A DNA stretch of 64,000 nt from an uncultured Erythrobacter sp. Lineage in GTDB: Bacteria > Pseudomonadota > Alphaproteobacteria > Sphingomonadales > Sphingomonadaceae. This document shows, in pieces, positions 47,325 through 56,239 of this stretch. Position numbers and translations under genes: made by a program. Within the stretch, counting starts at the first letter, position 1. The number at the start of each line of letters is the position of its first letter. Location of the stretch: contig CANMTU010000001.1 of the NCBI GenBank assembly GCA_947501005.1, forward strand, positions 2,070,501 through 2,134,500. Reading direction: 5' to 3'. The notes below the pieces were generated by a model that was not told the origin of the DNA, did no database searches, and worked only from the letters and a program-made list of their open reading frames with translations.

Positions 47325-48560
47325 ATGACCCTGTCCGACATTCTGAACGACGCTGAACCGGGCGAAGTGATCGATCTCGGGGGCGCAATCGTCGGCCCCT
47401 GCTACGAGCGGGGCCACGTGTTCGACCCGCCGATCACGATCCGCAACGCGGTCCTCGATGCCGGCAGCGACACGCCGCGCGCCTTCCGGTTCGACAATTG
47501 CCGCGGCATCCTGTTCGAGCATATCGAACTGCGCGGCCGTGATCGCACCTCGAGCGGCTTCATGTTCAACCGCTGCCGCGACATGGCGGTCTCGCGCATG
47601 TTCGCGCACGGGCTGAGCAGCGGCATGACGCTCAACCAGTGCGACGGCTTCGTGCTGCAGGATTCGCACTTCACCAACATCCGCAAGGACGCCTTCACCT
47701 CCGGCGGATCGCGCCGGGTGGACGTGCTGCGCAATTACGGCACAAATTTCTCGCCGATCAACACCGGCGGTGCCGGCGACCATCCCGACTTCATCCAGTT
47801 CTGGCCGCTCTACGGCTCGGACAACAGCTTCATCAATATCGAGGATAATTACTTCGAGCGCGGTGACGGTCTGCCGGTGCAGGGCGGTTTCGTGCGCGGG
47901 GTCTACGAGAAGGACGGCGTGCCCTACCGCCCGCAGTTCGGCGAGGTGAACATGCGCCGCAACGTCTTTCTCGGCACGCTGTACAACGGGATCTCGCTGT
48001 CGGGCGTGAACGCGGGCGAGATCGTGGACAACATGATTATCTCGGCGCGCGACGCCGCCGGCACGCTGGTCGACAAGCATTCGTGGCTGCGGGTCGATCG
48101 CTGCGCCCCGGCCGTCACCGTCGCGCGAAACAGCGCGGAGGCGTTCATCGGCGACGTCGACGAAGCCCTGAATACCCAGGCGATCGTGAAGGACTGGCCG
48201 AAGCCGCCGTCGATCGAATGCGGGTTGCTGGCAGACTTGACCGAGGCGGCCGAGCCGCCGGTCGTGACGTTCCCGGCAGAACCGACCGATCCCGATCCGG
48301 AAAGCCCTGCGCCGGGTGGCGACGAGCCGATGGCCGACCTGCCTTCCCCAGCGATGCCGGAAAAACCTTGGGCGGAGCGGCCCGGAAACCCGGACGACAT
48401 CGCCCGGTTGCGCAAGCAGTTGGCGGAACGGGACCGCATGCTGGACGAGCGGTTCGCCATGGCCGAGAACCTGTTCGACCAATTGCGCTACCACCGCGCG
48501 GAACGGCGCAAGGAAGCGAACGCGCTGAACCGGGCGCTTGCGGCTGCCACCGCCGCCTGA
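47325..48560 (+). CDS. Right-handed beta-helix spike-like protein
   Basis: A 411-residue protein. Residues about 15-290 show the stacked short repeats of a right-handed parallel beta-helix (NCRGILFEHIEL, NRCRDMAVSRMF, NQCDGFVLQDSHFTNI, INIEDNYFERG), the fold of phage tailspikes and polysaccharide lyases. The segment NTGGAGDHPDFIQFWP may hold acidic active-site residues. A Pro/Glu-rich linker (about 305-355) and a charged coiled coil (about 360-411) follow, which could trimerise the protein. There is no signal peptide. The ATG at 47325 lies 8 bp after the o-spanin stop, so it belongs to the cassette; an in-frame GTG at 47301 is less likely. It probably recognises or trims a surface glycan. Confidence 0.7.
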   Translation: MTLSDILNDAEPGEVIDLGGAIVGPCYERGHVFDPPITIRNAVLDAGSDTPRAFRFDNCRGILFEHIELRGRDRTSSGFMFNRCRDMAVSRMFAHGLSSGMTLNQCDGFVLQDSHFTNIRKDAFTSGGSRRVDVLRNYGTNFSPINTGGAGDHPDFIQFWPLYGSDNSFINIEDNYFERGDGLPVQGGFVRGVYEKDGVPYRPQFGEVNMRRNVFLGTLYNGISLSGVNAGEIVDNMIISARDAAGTLVDKHSWLRVDRCAPAVTVARNSAEAFIGDVDEALNTQAIVKDWPKPPSIECGLLADLTEAAEPPVVTFPAEPTDPDPESPAPGGDEPMADLPSPAMPEKPWAERPGNPDDIARLRKQLAERDRMLDERFAMAENLFDQLRYHRAERRKEANALNRALAAATAA

Positions 48561-48719
48561 CCGTCGGTCAATCTCTCGCCACCGCCGCCGTGGACGCGCC
48601 CTGTCGCATCGATTTGCTTTTCGTTCGCAATGCAAAACGATCTTACTCGCCCACGAAGCGGGCGATAGATCGAGCGCGCCAAGGCCCGGAGACAACCGCG
48701 GCCTTCGAGGGTTCCATCA

Positions 48720-49499
48720 ATGCTCGAATTCGCCGGCTTCACCATATCCGACCTCCTGCCCTTCGTCCTGATCGGCTTCGCCGCGCAGATCGTCGATGGC
48801 GCCCTGGGCATGGCGTTCGGCGTCATCACCCAGACCCTGCTGGTGAGCGCGATGGGCGTTCCGCCCGCCACGGCATCGGCCAGCGTTCACATCGTGGAGG
48901 TCTTCACGACCGGCACCTCCGGCATCAGCCATATCTGGAGGCGCAATATCGACTGGGCGCTGTTTCGGAGGCTGGTGCCCGCAGGCGTTATCGCGGGCGT
49001 GATCGGTGCCTATCTGCTCTCCAACGTGGACGCGTCGGATGCGAAACCGTTCGTAATGGTCTATCTCGCCCTGATCGGCCTGTTCCTGTTCTACAAGGCG
49101 GCGACGTTCGGCGACGGCCCGAAGTTCAGGGATCCCAAGGTGACCCGCCCGCTCGCTTTCATCGGAGGCTTCCTCGACGCGGCCGGCGGCGGCGGATGGG
49201 GCCCGGTGGTGACTTCGAACCTGCTGGTGCAGGGCGGCGATCCGCGCACCACGATCGGAACCGTGAACTCCGCCGAGTTCCTGCTGACGCTGGCGATCTC
49301 GGCAACCTTCATCGCAACGCTCGGCTTCGCGGCATTCTCGATCGCCGTGGTCGGCCTGATCGTTGGCGGCGTGCTCGCCGCGCCGCTTGGGGCGATCCTG
49401 GCCAGCCGGATCGACGCCCGCTGGCTCCTGTTCATGGTCGCGATCGTCCTCACCGCCACGAGCCTGTTCAGCGCACTGGGTGCGTGGGGAGTGATTTAG
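48720..49499 (+). CDS. TauE/SafE-family sulfite/anion exporter
   Basis: A 259-residue membrane protein with about eight hydrophobic segments in two similar halves. The first half has IGFAAQIVDGALGMAFGVITQTLL and the second half has GGFLDAAGGGGWGPVVTSNLLVQG, the two characteristic TauE motifs. The family exports sulfite, sulfoacetate or similar anions. The ribosome site is weak (GAGGG 8 nt before the ATG). The gene lies 160 bp after the beta-helix gene, in the same direction, but looks unrelated to it. The 120 bp after its stop hold small hairpins only, such as CGACGAT/ATCGTCG at 49560-49577. Confidence 0.9.
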   Translation: MLEFAGFTISDLLPFVLIGFAAQIVDGALGMAFGVITQTLLVSAMGVPPATASASVHIVEVFTTGTSGISHIWRRNIDWALFRRLVPAGVIAGVIGAYLLSNVDASDAKPFVMVYLALIGLFLFYKAATFGDGPKFRDPKVTRPLAFIGGFLDAAGGGGWGPVVTSNLLVQGGDPRTTIGTVNSAEFLLTLAISATFIATLGFAAFSIAVVGLIVGGVLAAPLGAILASRIDARWLLFMVAIVLTATSLFSALGAWGVI

Positions 49500-49619
49500 G
49501 GATGGTTGGCGGAGCCTGCGGTTTTTTGCCGTAGTTCGTTCGAAACCTACGGATCGATTCGACGATCGCCATCGTCGCGCAGCAGCGCGCGAACTACCCG
49601 TTTGCCGTTTGAAAGGAAG

Positions 49620-49695
49620 TGGTGCCGCTTAGGTGACTCGAACACCTGACCCCATCATTACGAATGATGTGCTCTACCAACTGAGCTAAAGCGGC
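49620..49695 (-). tRNA. tRNA-Thr (anticodon CGT)
   Basis: A full 76-nt cloverleaf on the minus strand with acceptor stem GCCGCTT/AAGCGGC, D-arm TAGCTCAGTTGGTAGAGC, anticodon arm CATCA-TTCGTAA-TGATG (anticodon CGT, reads ACG), T-arm GTTCGAGTC and encoded CCA. Confidence 0.96.
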
Positions 49696-49784
49696 AACGG
49701 GCGCGCACTTAGCGGGTGCAGGCCTTGCCCGCAACGGCAAAACCATCCGCCCCCAATCGTTTCGCGCCGAAACGACTCGAAGAC

Positions 49785-49858
49785 TGGAGGCCCGAGCCGG
49801 AATCGAACCGGCGTGCAAGGATTTGCAGTCCTCTGCGTAACCACTCCGCCATCGGGCC
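49785..49858 (-). tRNA. tRNA-Cys (anticodon GCA)
   Basis: A 74-nt cloverleaf on the minus strand: acceptor GGCCCGA/TCGGGCC, anticodon arm AGGAC-TGCAAAT-CCT region with anticodon GCA, T-arm GGTTCGAATCC, discriminator T and encoded CCA. U at the discriminator position is typical of tRNA-Cys. It lies 89 bp from tRNA-Thr, on the same strand. Confidence 0.95.
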
Positions 49859-49926
49859 TCGATGCGCAAGAATCGGCGGGTTAGCGGCTCTGCCCCGCGA
49901 ATGCAATCGACTTTGGGGGCTGGACG

Positions 49927-50736
49927 ATGGCGCGGCGATTGGCCAAGCATCGCGGCATGAACATCGCTTCGCTGATCGATCCCGTCGCTGCCGAGGGCGG
50001 CCCGACCACCATCCCCGATGCCGACAAGTGGATGCAGGGCCGCACGCTCTATGGCGGCGCGTCCGCCCTGGTCGCCTATACCGCGGTCCGGCGCGCCTTC
50101 ACCGACCTGCCGCCGCTGCGGGCGGCACAGATCGGCTTCGTCGGGCCGGTGGGCGAAAGTTTTTCCATCCGGCGCGAGATCGTGCGGCAGGGGCGCAACG
50201 TCACGCAGGTGCGCAGCGAGTTGTTCGGCGACAAGGGCGTCCTCCTCACCGCGCTGTGGTTGTTCGGCGACAGCCGTGAGGCCAACGCGCTACACGACGC
50301 CGAACGGCCCGGCGACTGGCCCGGCCCGCCCGGCGAGGCCGAAGATGCAATGTCGGGCAAGGGCCCGGCCTTCATCACCGAGAATTTCGAGATCCGCCGA
50401 GCGCAGGAGACGCGCGGCCCGGGCGAGCCGGTGGTGCGGCGCTGGGCGCGGCTGACCGATCGCGGCGAACTCGACCCGGTCTCGCAGATCATCCTGATGG
50501 GCGATGTGCTGCCGCCCGGCGCCATGCGCGCGATGCAGCGCCAGGGGCCCTTGAGCTCGATCAACTGGGGCTTCAACCTGCTCGACACGCACCCGCAGAC
50601 AAGCGACGGCTGGTGGCTGGCGGAAGCTGCCTGCCAGCATGCCGACGATGGCTATTCCTCGGAACGGCTGCGGTTGTGGAACACCGACGGCAAGCAGATC
50701 CTCGACGGGATGCAGAGCGCCGCGATCTTCGGCTGA
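49927..50736 (+). CDS. Acyl-CoA thioesterase-like hotdog protein
   Basis: A 269-residue protein of the TesB-like double-hotdog family. DADKWMQGRTLYGGASALVAYTAV near 35-58 and a C-terminal half with SINWGFNLLDTHPQTSDGWWLAEAACQHADDGYSSERLRLWNTDGKQI are typical. The DGYSSERxxLW stretch holds the active-site region of the family. It should hydrolyse acyl-CoA thioesters. The ATG at 49927 has GGGGG in front; an ATG at 49957 (MNIASLIDPV) is the alternative and may be the more conserved start. It converges on the crotonase gene (4 bp between stops). With the neighbours it points to acyl-CoA metabolism. Confidence 0.82.
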   Translation: MARRLAKHRGMNIASLIDPVAAEGGPTTIPDADKWMQGRTLYGGASALVAYTAVRRAFTDLPPLRAAQIGFVGPVGESFSIRREIVRQGRNVTQVRSELFGDKGVLLTALWLFGDSREANALHDAERPGDWPGPPGEAEDAMSGKGPAFITENFEIRRAQETRGPGEPVVRRWARLTDRGELDPVSQIILMGDVLPPGAMRAMQRQGPLSSINWGFNLLDTHPQTSDGWWLAEAACQHADDGYSSERLRLWNTDGKQILDGMQSAAIFG

Positions 50737-50740
50737 GGGA

Positions 50741-51547
50741 TCAGTCCTCGGGGAAGACCGGGGCGCGTTTCTGCATCGCCGCCATCACCGCCTCGACCTG
50801 GTTGGGCTTGCGAATGACCTGATCCTGCTCCTCGCTTTCGGCGAGCAGGATCGCATCGCCATCCCGGTCGTGCATCGCCTTGAACAGGCGTTTGGCACCG
50901 CGAATGGCATGGGGGTTCTTCATCGCGATCGCCTCCGCCATGGCGGTGGCGCGACCGAGCGGATCGTCCTCGACGAACGTCGCAAGGCCGAGTTCGCGCG
51001 CCTCCGCGCCGGTGAATTCGCGATTGGTATAGACCAGTTCGCGCAGCACGTCGTCGCGCACCAGCCCGCGCCAAAGGGCATAGCCGCCCATATCGGGCAC
51101 CAGCCCCCATTTCATCTCCATGATTGCCATGCGCGCTTCGGGGTGGACGATGCGGATGTCGGCCCCGCTGGCGATCTGCAGGCCACCGCCGAAGCACACG
51201 CCGTGCACCGCCGCGATCACTGGCGCGGGGCATTCGCGCCACACGGTCGCGGCGTATTGTGCGCGGTTGGCATTGCCATGCGTACGAGCGGCAAGCGGGC
51301 GGCTCTCGCCGGTCGGCGCGCCGCCAAGGCTCGAAGTGTCGAGCCCGGCACAGAACGACCGCCCCTCACCCGACAGCACGACCGCGCGCACATCCTTGCG
51401 GCGCGCGACATGCTCGCCCGCCGCGATGATCGCATCGAACATGGCGGGGTCGAGCGCGTTCATCTTCTCGCCGCGAGTGAAGCGCACCTGCGCGACTCCG
51501 CCATCGCTCACCTCGATCGCGACCCGTTCGCTCGAAAATTCGCTCAT
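50741..51547 (-). CDS. Crotonase/enoyl-CoA hydratase family protein
   Basis: A 268-residue crotonase-fold enzyme. The oxyanion-hole motifs are SGEGRSFCAGLD near 58-69 and GVCFGGGLQIASGADIRIV near 120-138, followed by EMKWGLVPDMGGYALWRGLV. Enoyl-CoA hydratases have Glu at two catalytic positions; here a conserved Glu of that pair is not obvious, so hydratase, isomerase or another reaction remains open. Its ATG overlaps the aminotransferase stop by one base (TGATG). Confidence 0.88.
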   Translation of the reverse strand: MSEFSSERVAIEVSDGGVAQVRFTRGEKMNALDPAMFDAIIAAGEHVARRKDVRAVVLSGEGRSFCAGLDTSSLGGAPTGESRPLAARTHGNANRAQYAATVWRECPAPVIAAVHGVCFGGGLQIASGADIRIVHPEARMAIMEMKWGLVPDMGGYALWRGLVRDDVLRELVYTNREFTGAEARELGLATFVEDDPLGRATAMAEAIAMKNPHAIRGAKRLFKAMHDRDGDAILLAESEEQDQVIRKPNQVEAVMAAMQKRAPVFPED

Positions 51548-52746
51548 CAGCCTTCTCCTGCCTGTGGTGCCGCCTCGGCGAGGAAGCGTTTCACGTTACG
51601 CGCCGCCTGGCGGATGCGCTGCTCGTTTTCGACCATGGCAATGCGAACATAGCCTTCGCCCTCCTCGCCATAACCGACGCCGGCCGCCACCGCGACATCC
51701 GCCCTTTCCAGCAGGCGCTTGGAGAATTCCAGGCTGCCCATCTGCTCGAACCCCTTGGGCAGCGGCGCCCAAGCGAACATGCTGGCCGCTGGCGTCGGGA
51801 TCGGCCAGCCGGCGCGGGTGAAGCTTTCCACCATCACGTCGCGCCGGTGCTGATAGCGTTGGCGGTTCTGTTCGACCACGTCCTGCGGGCCGTTCAACGC
51901 GGCGCAGGCGGCGGCCTGGATCGGAGTGAAAGCGCCGTAGTCGAGGTAGCTTTTCACCCGCGTCAGCGCCGCGATCAATTCGCGATTGCCAACGGCGAAG
52001 CCCATCCGCCAGCCGGCCATGGAATAGGTTTTCGACATCGAAGTGAACTCGACCGCGACGTCCTTCGCCCCGTCGGCCTGAAGGATCGAGGGGGTCGGCT
52101 TGCCGTCGTAATACAGCTCGGAATAGGCAAGGTCGGAAAGGATCCAGACCTTGTTCTCGCGCGCCCAGTCGACCAGCTTCTGGTAGAAGGCGGCATCCAC
52201 CACCTCGGCGGTGGGGTTGCTGGGATAATTCACCACCAGCACGGTGGGGCGCGGCACGGTGAACGCCATCGCATTGTCGAGCGCCTTCCAGTACCGCTCG
52301 TCCGGCGTGGTCGGCACGCTGCGGATGGTGGCGCCGGCGATGATGAAGCCGAAGGTGTGGATCGGATAGGTCGGACTGGGCGCCAGCACCACATCGCCCG
52401 GCGCGGTGATCGCCGTCGCCATGGAAGACAGCCCCTCCTTCGACCCCATCGTGACCACGACCTCGCGTTCGGGATCGAGATCGACCCCGAAGCGCCGGGC
52501 ATAATACGTCGCCTGTGCGCGGCGCAGCCCGGGAATGCCCTTGGACTGGGAATAGCCATGTGCGCTCGGCTTGCCGGCCACCTCGCGCAGCTTGTCGATC
52601 ACATGGGCGGGCGGCGGCTGGTCGGGATTGCCCATTCCGAGATCGATGATGTCGCGCCCCGATTGGCGCGCCGCGTGCCGCATCGCGTTGACTTCCGCGA
52701 TGACATAGGGCGGCAGGCGCTTGATACGGTAGAATTCCTCGGACAT
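51547..52746 (-). CDS. AlaC-like class I/II aminotransferase
   Basis: A 399-residue PLP enzyme. The Schiff-base Lys is Lys239 in SMSKTYSMAGWR, with Asn177 (YPSNPTA), Asp205 (LSDLAYSEL) and Arg247-type phosphate contacts present. The N-terminal RIKRLPPYVIAEVNAMRHAARQSGRDIIDLGMGNPD matches the glutamate-pyruvate aminotransferase AlaC and the LL-DAP aminotransferase-like group. It probably makes alanine from pyruvate. The start overlaps nothing; 142 bp separate it from the divergent phaC. Confidence 0.87.
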   Translation of the reverse strand: MSEEFYRIKRLPPYVIAEVNAMRHAARQSGRDIIDLGMGNPDQPPPAHVIDKLREVAGKPSAHGYSQSKGIPGLRRAQATYYARRFGVDLDPEREVVVTMGSKEGLSSMATAITAPGDVVLAPSPTYPIHTFGFIIAGATIRSVPTTPDERYWKALDNAMAFTVPRPTVLVVNYPSNPTAEVVDAAFYQKLVDWARENKVWILSDLAYSELYYDGKPTPSILQADGAKDVAVEFTSMSKTYSMAGWRMGFAVGNRELIAALTRVKSYLDYGAFTPIQAAACAALNGPQDVVEQNRQRYQHRRDVMVESFTRAGWPIPTPAASMFAWAPLPKGFEQMGSLEFSKRLLERADVAVAAGVGYGEEGEGYVRIAMVENEQRIRQAARNVKRFLAEAAPQAGEG

Positions 52747-52888
52747 CGTCCCTCCCGCTGGGTTGCTGCGCGCCGTGATAGCCCATCACATTGGCCATGC
52801 AACGGCACGAGTGCAAAGCCCGCGCGTATCTTCTACGGAAGAGCAAAGGCGGCCTTGCCAGCGAACCGCCTGCCAAGAGGAACCAACC

Positions 52889-54751
52889 ATGACCGAGCCT
52901 GCCGACCAGATGCGCAAGATGTTCGAAGACCAGATGAAGATGAGCCAGGCCCTGTTCGCGCCGATATCCGGCGCCCTGCCCGCGCCCGGCGCGGCGCCGG
53001 CCGACATGCAGCAATGGGCCGAGGTCGGCACCAAATTGCAGACCATGTGGATGCAGTATCAGGCGGAACGGCTGGCCGATCCCAAGGCGCTGGTTCCCTA
53101 TTTCGATCCGGCGCGCTGGATGGCGCTCGCCTCGAACTGGTACCGCCAGATGCCGATCGCGCAGGTGGAGCGGCAGCAGGCATTGTGGGAAGAAGGCTTC
53201 CGCCTGTGGGAAGAGGTGCTCGGCCAGTATGGCCTCGGCCCCAAGGCGGCCGAGAAGAGCGAAGGCGAACCCGATCTGCCGCGCAAGGATCGCCGCTTCG
53301 CCGACGAACGCTGGCGCACCCACCCCGCCTTCGCGCTGATTCACCAGACCTATCTGTTTCTGGCCGAACGGGTCGGCGAAATGGTCGAGCACATGGAAGG
53401 CCTGACCGATCAGCAGCGCGAGCAGTTGCGCTTTACCACCCGCACCGTGACCGAGGCGGCGAGCCCGGCGAACTTCCCCATGCTCAACCCGGTCGTGCTC
53501 GAACGCACGATCGAGACGAAGGGCGAGAACCTCGTCAAGGGGATGGAGCATCTGCTGGCCGATCTGCGCCGTGGGCAGCTCAGCCACACCGATGCGAGCG
53601 CGTTCAAGCTGGGCGAGAACATCGCGACCACGCCCGGCAAGGTGGTGCACGAAACGCCGCTCTACCAGCTGATCCAGTACACGCCGACGACCGAGAATGT
53701 CCTCGAAACCCCGCTCGTGATCTTTCCGCCGTGGATCAACCGTTTCTATATCCTCGACCTCAACGAGAAGAAGAGCTTCGTGCGCTGGGCCGTGGCGCAG
53801 GGCGTCTCCGTGTTCATGGTCAGCTGGAAATCCGCCGACGCCGAAATGAAGGACGTGGTGTGGGACGATTACGTCCGCGCCCAGATCGAGGCGATCGATC
53901 TCGTGCGCGACCGGCTGGATGTGCCGAGCGCCCACGCCATCGGCTATTGCGTCGCCGGAACCACCCTCGCCGCGACGCTTTCGCTGCTGCACAAGCGGGG
54001 CGAGGCGGACAGGGTGAAGAGCGCGACCTTCTTCACCGCGCAGGTCGATTTCGCCAAGGCGGGCGAACTGCTCAACTTCGTGGACGATCAGCAGCTGATG
54101 GCGGTCGAGGCGATGAGCCCCGACGGCTATCTCGACGGGCGGTACATGGCGGCGACGTTCAACATGCTGCGCGGGACCGACCTCATCTGGAACTACGTCG
54201 TCAACAATTACCTGCTGGGCGAGGATTATCCTGCCTTCGACCTGCTGCACTGGAACGGCGACGTCACCAACCTGCCGGCCAAGTGGCACCAGCAATATCT
54301 GCGCGATCTCTACCGCGACAACAAGCTGGTGCAGGCCGGCGCGCTGAGGGTCGACGGGGACGAGATCGACCTCGGCAACGTCCAGACGCCGACCTATGTG
54401 CAGGCGGGCAAGGAAGACCATATCGCACCGGCCGAAAGCGTATGGTCGATCACCGACCACTTCGCGGGGCCGGTGAAATTCGTGCTGGCCGGGTCGGGCC
54501 ATATCGCCGGCGTCGTCAATCCGCCGGACGCGAAGAAATACCAGTATTGGACCAATGACGGCTCGCCCCGCTCGCTCGAGGAATTTCGCCAGGGCGCGGA
54601 AGAACATGCGGGCAGCTGGTGGCCGGACTGGATCGAGTGGCTGCGCGAGCAGGCACCCGATACGGTCGAGGCGGCGGGCAAGCGCATGCCCGGCGGCGAC
54701 GGCGATACAGTGATCGAGAACGCGCCGGGACGCTACGTCATCGCGCGATAG
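52889..54751 (+). CDS. phaC: Class I poly(3-hydroxyalkanoate) synthase PhaC
   Basis: A 620-residue PHA synthase of class I size that polymerises hydroxyacyl-CoA on the surface of PHA granules. The catalytic triad is Cys354 in GYCVAGT (the lipase-like box; most relatives have GxCxGG, here the fifth residue is Ala), Asp510 (GKEDHIAP) and His538 (SGHIAG). WINRFYILDLNEKKSFVRW is the usual family block before the active site. The ATG at 52889 has AAGAGG 8 nt upstream. It precedes the phasin gene by 101 bp, which fits a PHA granule locus. The regulator phaR and genes phaA and phaB are not in view. Confidence 0.95.
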   Translation: MTEPADQMRKMFEDQMKMSQALFAPISGALPAPGAAPADMQQWAEVGTKLQTMWMQYQAERLADPKALVPYFDPARWMALASNWYRQMPIAQVERQQALWEEGFRLWEEVLGQYGLGPKAAEKSEGEPDLPRKDRRFADERWRTHPAFALIHQTYLFLAERVGEMVEHMEGLTDQQREQLRFTTRTVTEAASPANFPMLNPVVLERTIETKGENLVKGMEHLLADLRRGQLSHTDASAFKLGENIATTPGKVVHETPLYQLIQYTPTTENVLETPLVIFPPWINRFYILDLNEKKSFVRWAVAQGVSVFMVSWKSADAEMKDVVWDDYVRAQIEAIDLVRDRLDVPSAHAIGYCVAGTTLAATLSLLHKRGEADRVKSATFFTAQVDFAKAGELLNFVDDQQLMAVEAMSPDGYLDGRYMAATFNMLRGTDLIWNYVVNNYLLGEDYPAFDLLHWNGDVTNLPAKWHQQYLRDLYRDNKLVQAGALRVDGDEIDLGNVQTPTYVQAGKEDHIAPAESVWSITDHFAGPVKFVLAGSGHIAGVVNPPDAKKYQYWTNDGSPRSLEEFRQGAEEHAGSWWPDWIEWLREQAPDTVEAAGKRMPGGDGDTVIENAPGRYVIAR

Positions 54752-54778
54752 CGCAGCGGCCGCCGATACGAATTGCCT

Positions 54779-54843
54779 TTTGTTGCACTGCACAATATCG
54801 CTTGACTTCATCGCGATAGTGCATATTTGTGCAGTGCAACAAA
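54779..54843 (+). promoter_or_regulatory. Paired inverted-repeat operator in front of the phasin gene
   Basis: A perfect 17-bp inverted repeat: TTTGTTGCACTGCACAA at 54779-54795 and its reverse complement at 54827-54843, with a 31-bp spacer. Each arm also has a smaller TGCA-C-TGCA palindrome. The spacer holds TTGACT (54802-54807), a plausible -35. The right arm ends next to AGAGG, the ribosome site, 10 nt before the ATG. TGC/GCA-type elements are bound by PhaR, a repressor of phasin genes in alphaproteobacteria, so this is a good PhaR operator candidate. Confidence 0.65.
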
Positions 54844-54852
54844 GAGGACGAT

Positions 54853-55668
54853 ATGGCCGACAGCAAACCGAACAAGGTGAAGGACGCCCCCGGCAAGACG
54901 GGCGAAACCGTCAATCTGGACGCCATTGCCGATGCGATCGCGGCGGAAGATCACGCTTCGATCAAGGAAGACGACGTGGCCGATGCGGTTGCGTCTGACA
55001 CATCGGACGAGGATCAGGCGAAGCCGGCCCCCATGGCCAGCCCCGCCCCGAGCCCGGCTCCTTCTCCCAAGCCGACGAAGAAGAATGCAGGGCGAACGGC
55101 CGCTGCTTCGGCAAAATCCCCGAAGCCGGCACCGGTTCGCGACGACGCGACCGACCGGGCCGAACCTTCCGCATCCGTCGCGCAGCAACAGTTCAAACCG
55201 ACTACACCTGAGGAAAAACCCATGGCTACCAATTCCGATACCGCAACGCAGTTCACCGATACCGCCACCAACGTGGCCGAAGATGCGCAGAGCCGCATGA
55301 AGAACGTCTATGAAAAGGGCACCGCAATGAGCTCCGAAGCCGTCGATTTCCAGAAGGGCAATGTCGAGGCGATGGTCGAATCGAGCCGCATCTTCGTCTC
55401 GGGCATGCAGGACATGGGCCGCACCTATGTCGAGGAAGCGCGCAGCGCCGCCGAAACCATGCAGGACGATGTGAAGAAGATGGCCGCAGTGAAGTCGCCC
55501 ACCGAACTGTTCCAGCTGCAGGGCGAGATCGCGCGTCGCAATTTCGATGCGATGGTCGCCGCTGCCTCGAAGAACACCGAAAGCATGATCAAGCTCGCCA
55601 ACGAAGCGTTCGCGCCGATGTCGAACCGGATGAGCTTGGCCGCGGAAAAGGTTTCCAAGGCCGCCTGA
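54853..55668 (+). CDS. Phasin family protein
   Basis: A 271-residue granule-associated protein. The N-terminal 120 residues are low complexity (Asp, Ala, Pro, Lys rich, with a [11 protein letters not shown] stretch). The C-terminal 140 residues are the phasin_2 domain, an amphipathic helical bundle ([69 protein letters not shown]). Phasins coat PHA granules and control their number. The ATG at 54853 has a good AGAGG; a GTG at 54829 is less likely, because it lies in the operator. It follows phaC and has its own control region and terminator. Confidence 0.88.
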   Translation: MADSKPNKVKDAPGKTGETVNLDAIADAIAAEDHASIKEDDVADAVASDTSDEDQAKPAPMASPAPSPAPSPKPTKKNAGRTAAASAKSPKPAPVRDDATDRAEPSASVAQQQFKPTTPEEKPMATNSDTATQFTDTATNVAEDAQSRMKNVYEKGTAMSSEAVDFQKGNVEAMVESSRIFVSGMQDMGRTYVEEARSAAETMQDDVKKMAAVKSPTELFQLQGEIARRNFDAMVAAASKNTESMIKLANEAFAPMSNRMSLAAEKVSKAA

Positions 55669-55712
55669 TCCGCCGCTACCCGCCCCGGCGGGCAGCAAGC
55701 GAGGCACCGATG

Positions 55713-55742
55713 GGGCCGGACGGGCAACCGTTCGGCCCTTTT
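55713..55742 (+). terminator. Rho-independent terminator after the phasin gene
   Basis: An 11-bp stem (GGGCCGGACGG/CCGTTCGGCCC, one G-U pair) with a GCAA tetraloop followed by TTTT, 45 bp after the stop. A strong, conventional terminator. Confidence 0.85.
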
Positions 55743-55834
55743 CGCGTTGCGAGCGGGCGATTTGGTTGATTGCTTATCCGCCGCACGCCATCATATGCCT
55801 ATCCCCGCTTGCCCAATTCCCTCCCGATACGATA

Positions 55835-56239
55835 ATGCGACCCACGATGACGACACGCATGCCCAATTTTCGCGTTACCGCAGCCGGACCCGGTGAGGGA
55901 GATCCGGGCGACGGATATCCGGGTGACGGGGGTCCGGGCGATGGCGGCCAGATCAGCATCGCCACCAAGACGCGCACCAAGCCGAAGAAGCCCAGCCAGT
56001 ACAAGGTCCTGCTGCTGAACGACGATTACACGCCGATGGAATTTGTGGTCATCGTGCTCAAGCGCTTCTTCCGCATGGACATGGAAGAGGCGACCCGCGT
56101 GATGCTGCACGTTCACCAGAAGGGCGTCGGCGTATGCGGCATCTTTCCCTACGAGGTCGCCGAAACCAAGGTGACCCAGGTGATGGATTTCGCGCGCGAG
56201 AACCAGCACCCGCTGCAATGCACGCTCGAAAAGGCGTGA
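55835..56239 (+). CDS. clpS: ATP-dependent Clp protease adaptor ClpS
   Basis: A 134-residue ClpS. The folded core (about 45-134) has [24 protein letters not shown], the substrate-binding pocket, then [26 protein letters not shown]. It delivers N-degron proteins to ClpAP. The unusual part is the N-terminal extension, which contains four Gly-Pro-Gly-Asp-Gly-like repeats. The start is uncertain: ATG at 55835, 55847 or 55859, none with a strong ribosome site. clpA, its usual partner, is not in the window; lptF follows instead. Confidence 0.9.
   Translation: MRPTMTTRMPNFRVTAAGPGEGDPGDGYPGDGGPGDGGQISIATKTRTKPKKPSQYKVLLLNDDYTPMEFVVIVLKRFFRMDMEEATRVMLHVHQKGVGVCGIFPYEVAETKVTQVMDFARENQHPLQCTLEKA
55886..55945 (+). 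repeat. Four 15-bp tandem repeats in clpS
   Basis: Four in-frame 15-bp units encode [15 protein letters not shown] and GPGDG, immediately before the conserved ClpS core. The later three are most alike (CCGGGYGAYGG). It is a small minisatellite that lengthens the N-terminal tail. Confidence 0.8.

Noticed and set aside
45505-48719. Intact prophage
   Set aside because: Only lysis and spike-like genes are present; no integrase, replication, packaging, capsid or tail genes, and no obvious att repeats.
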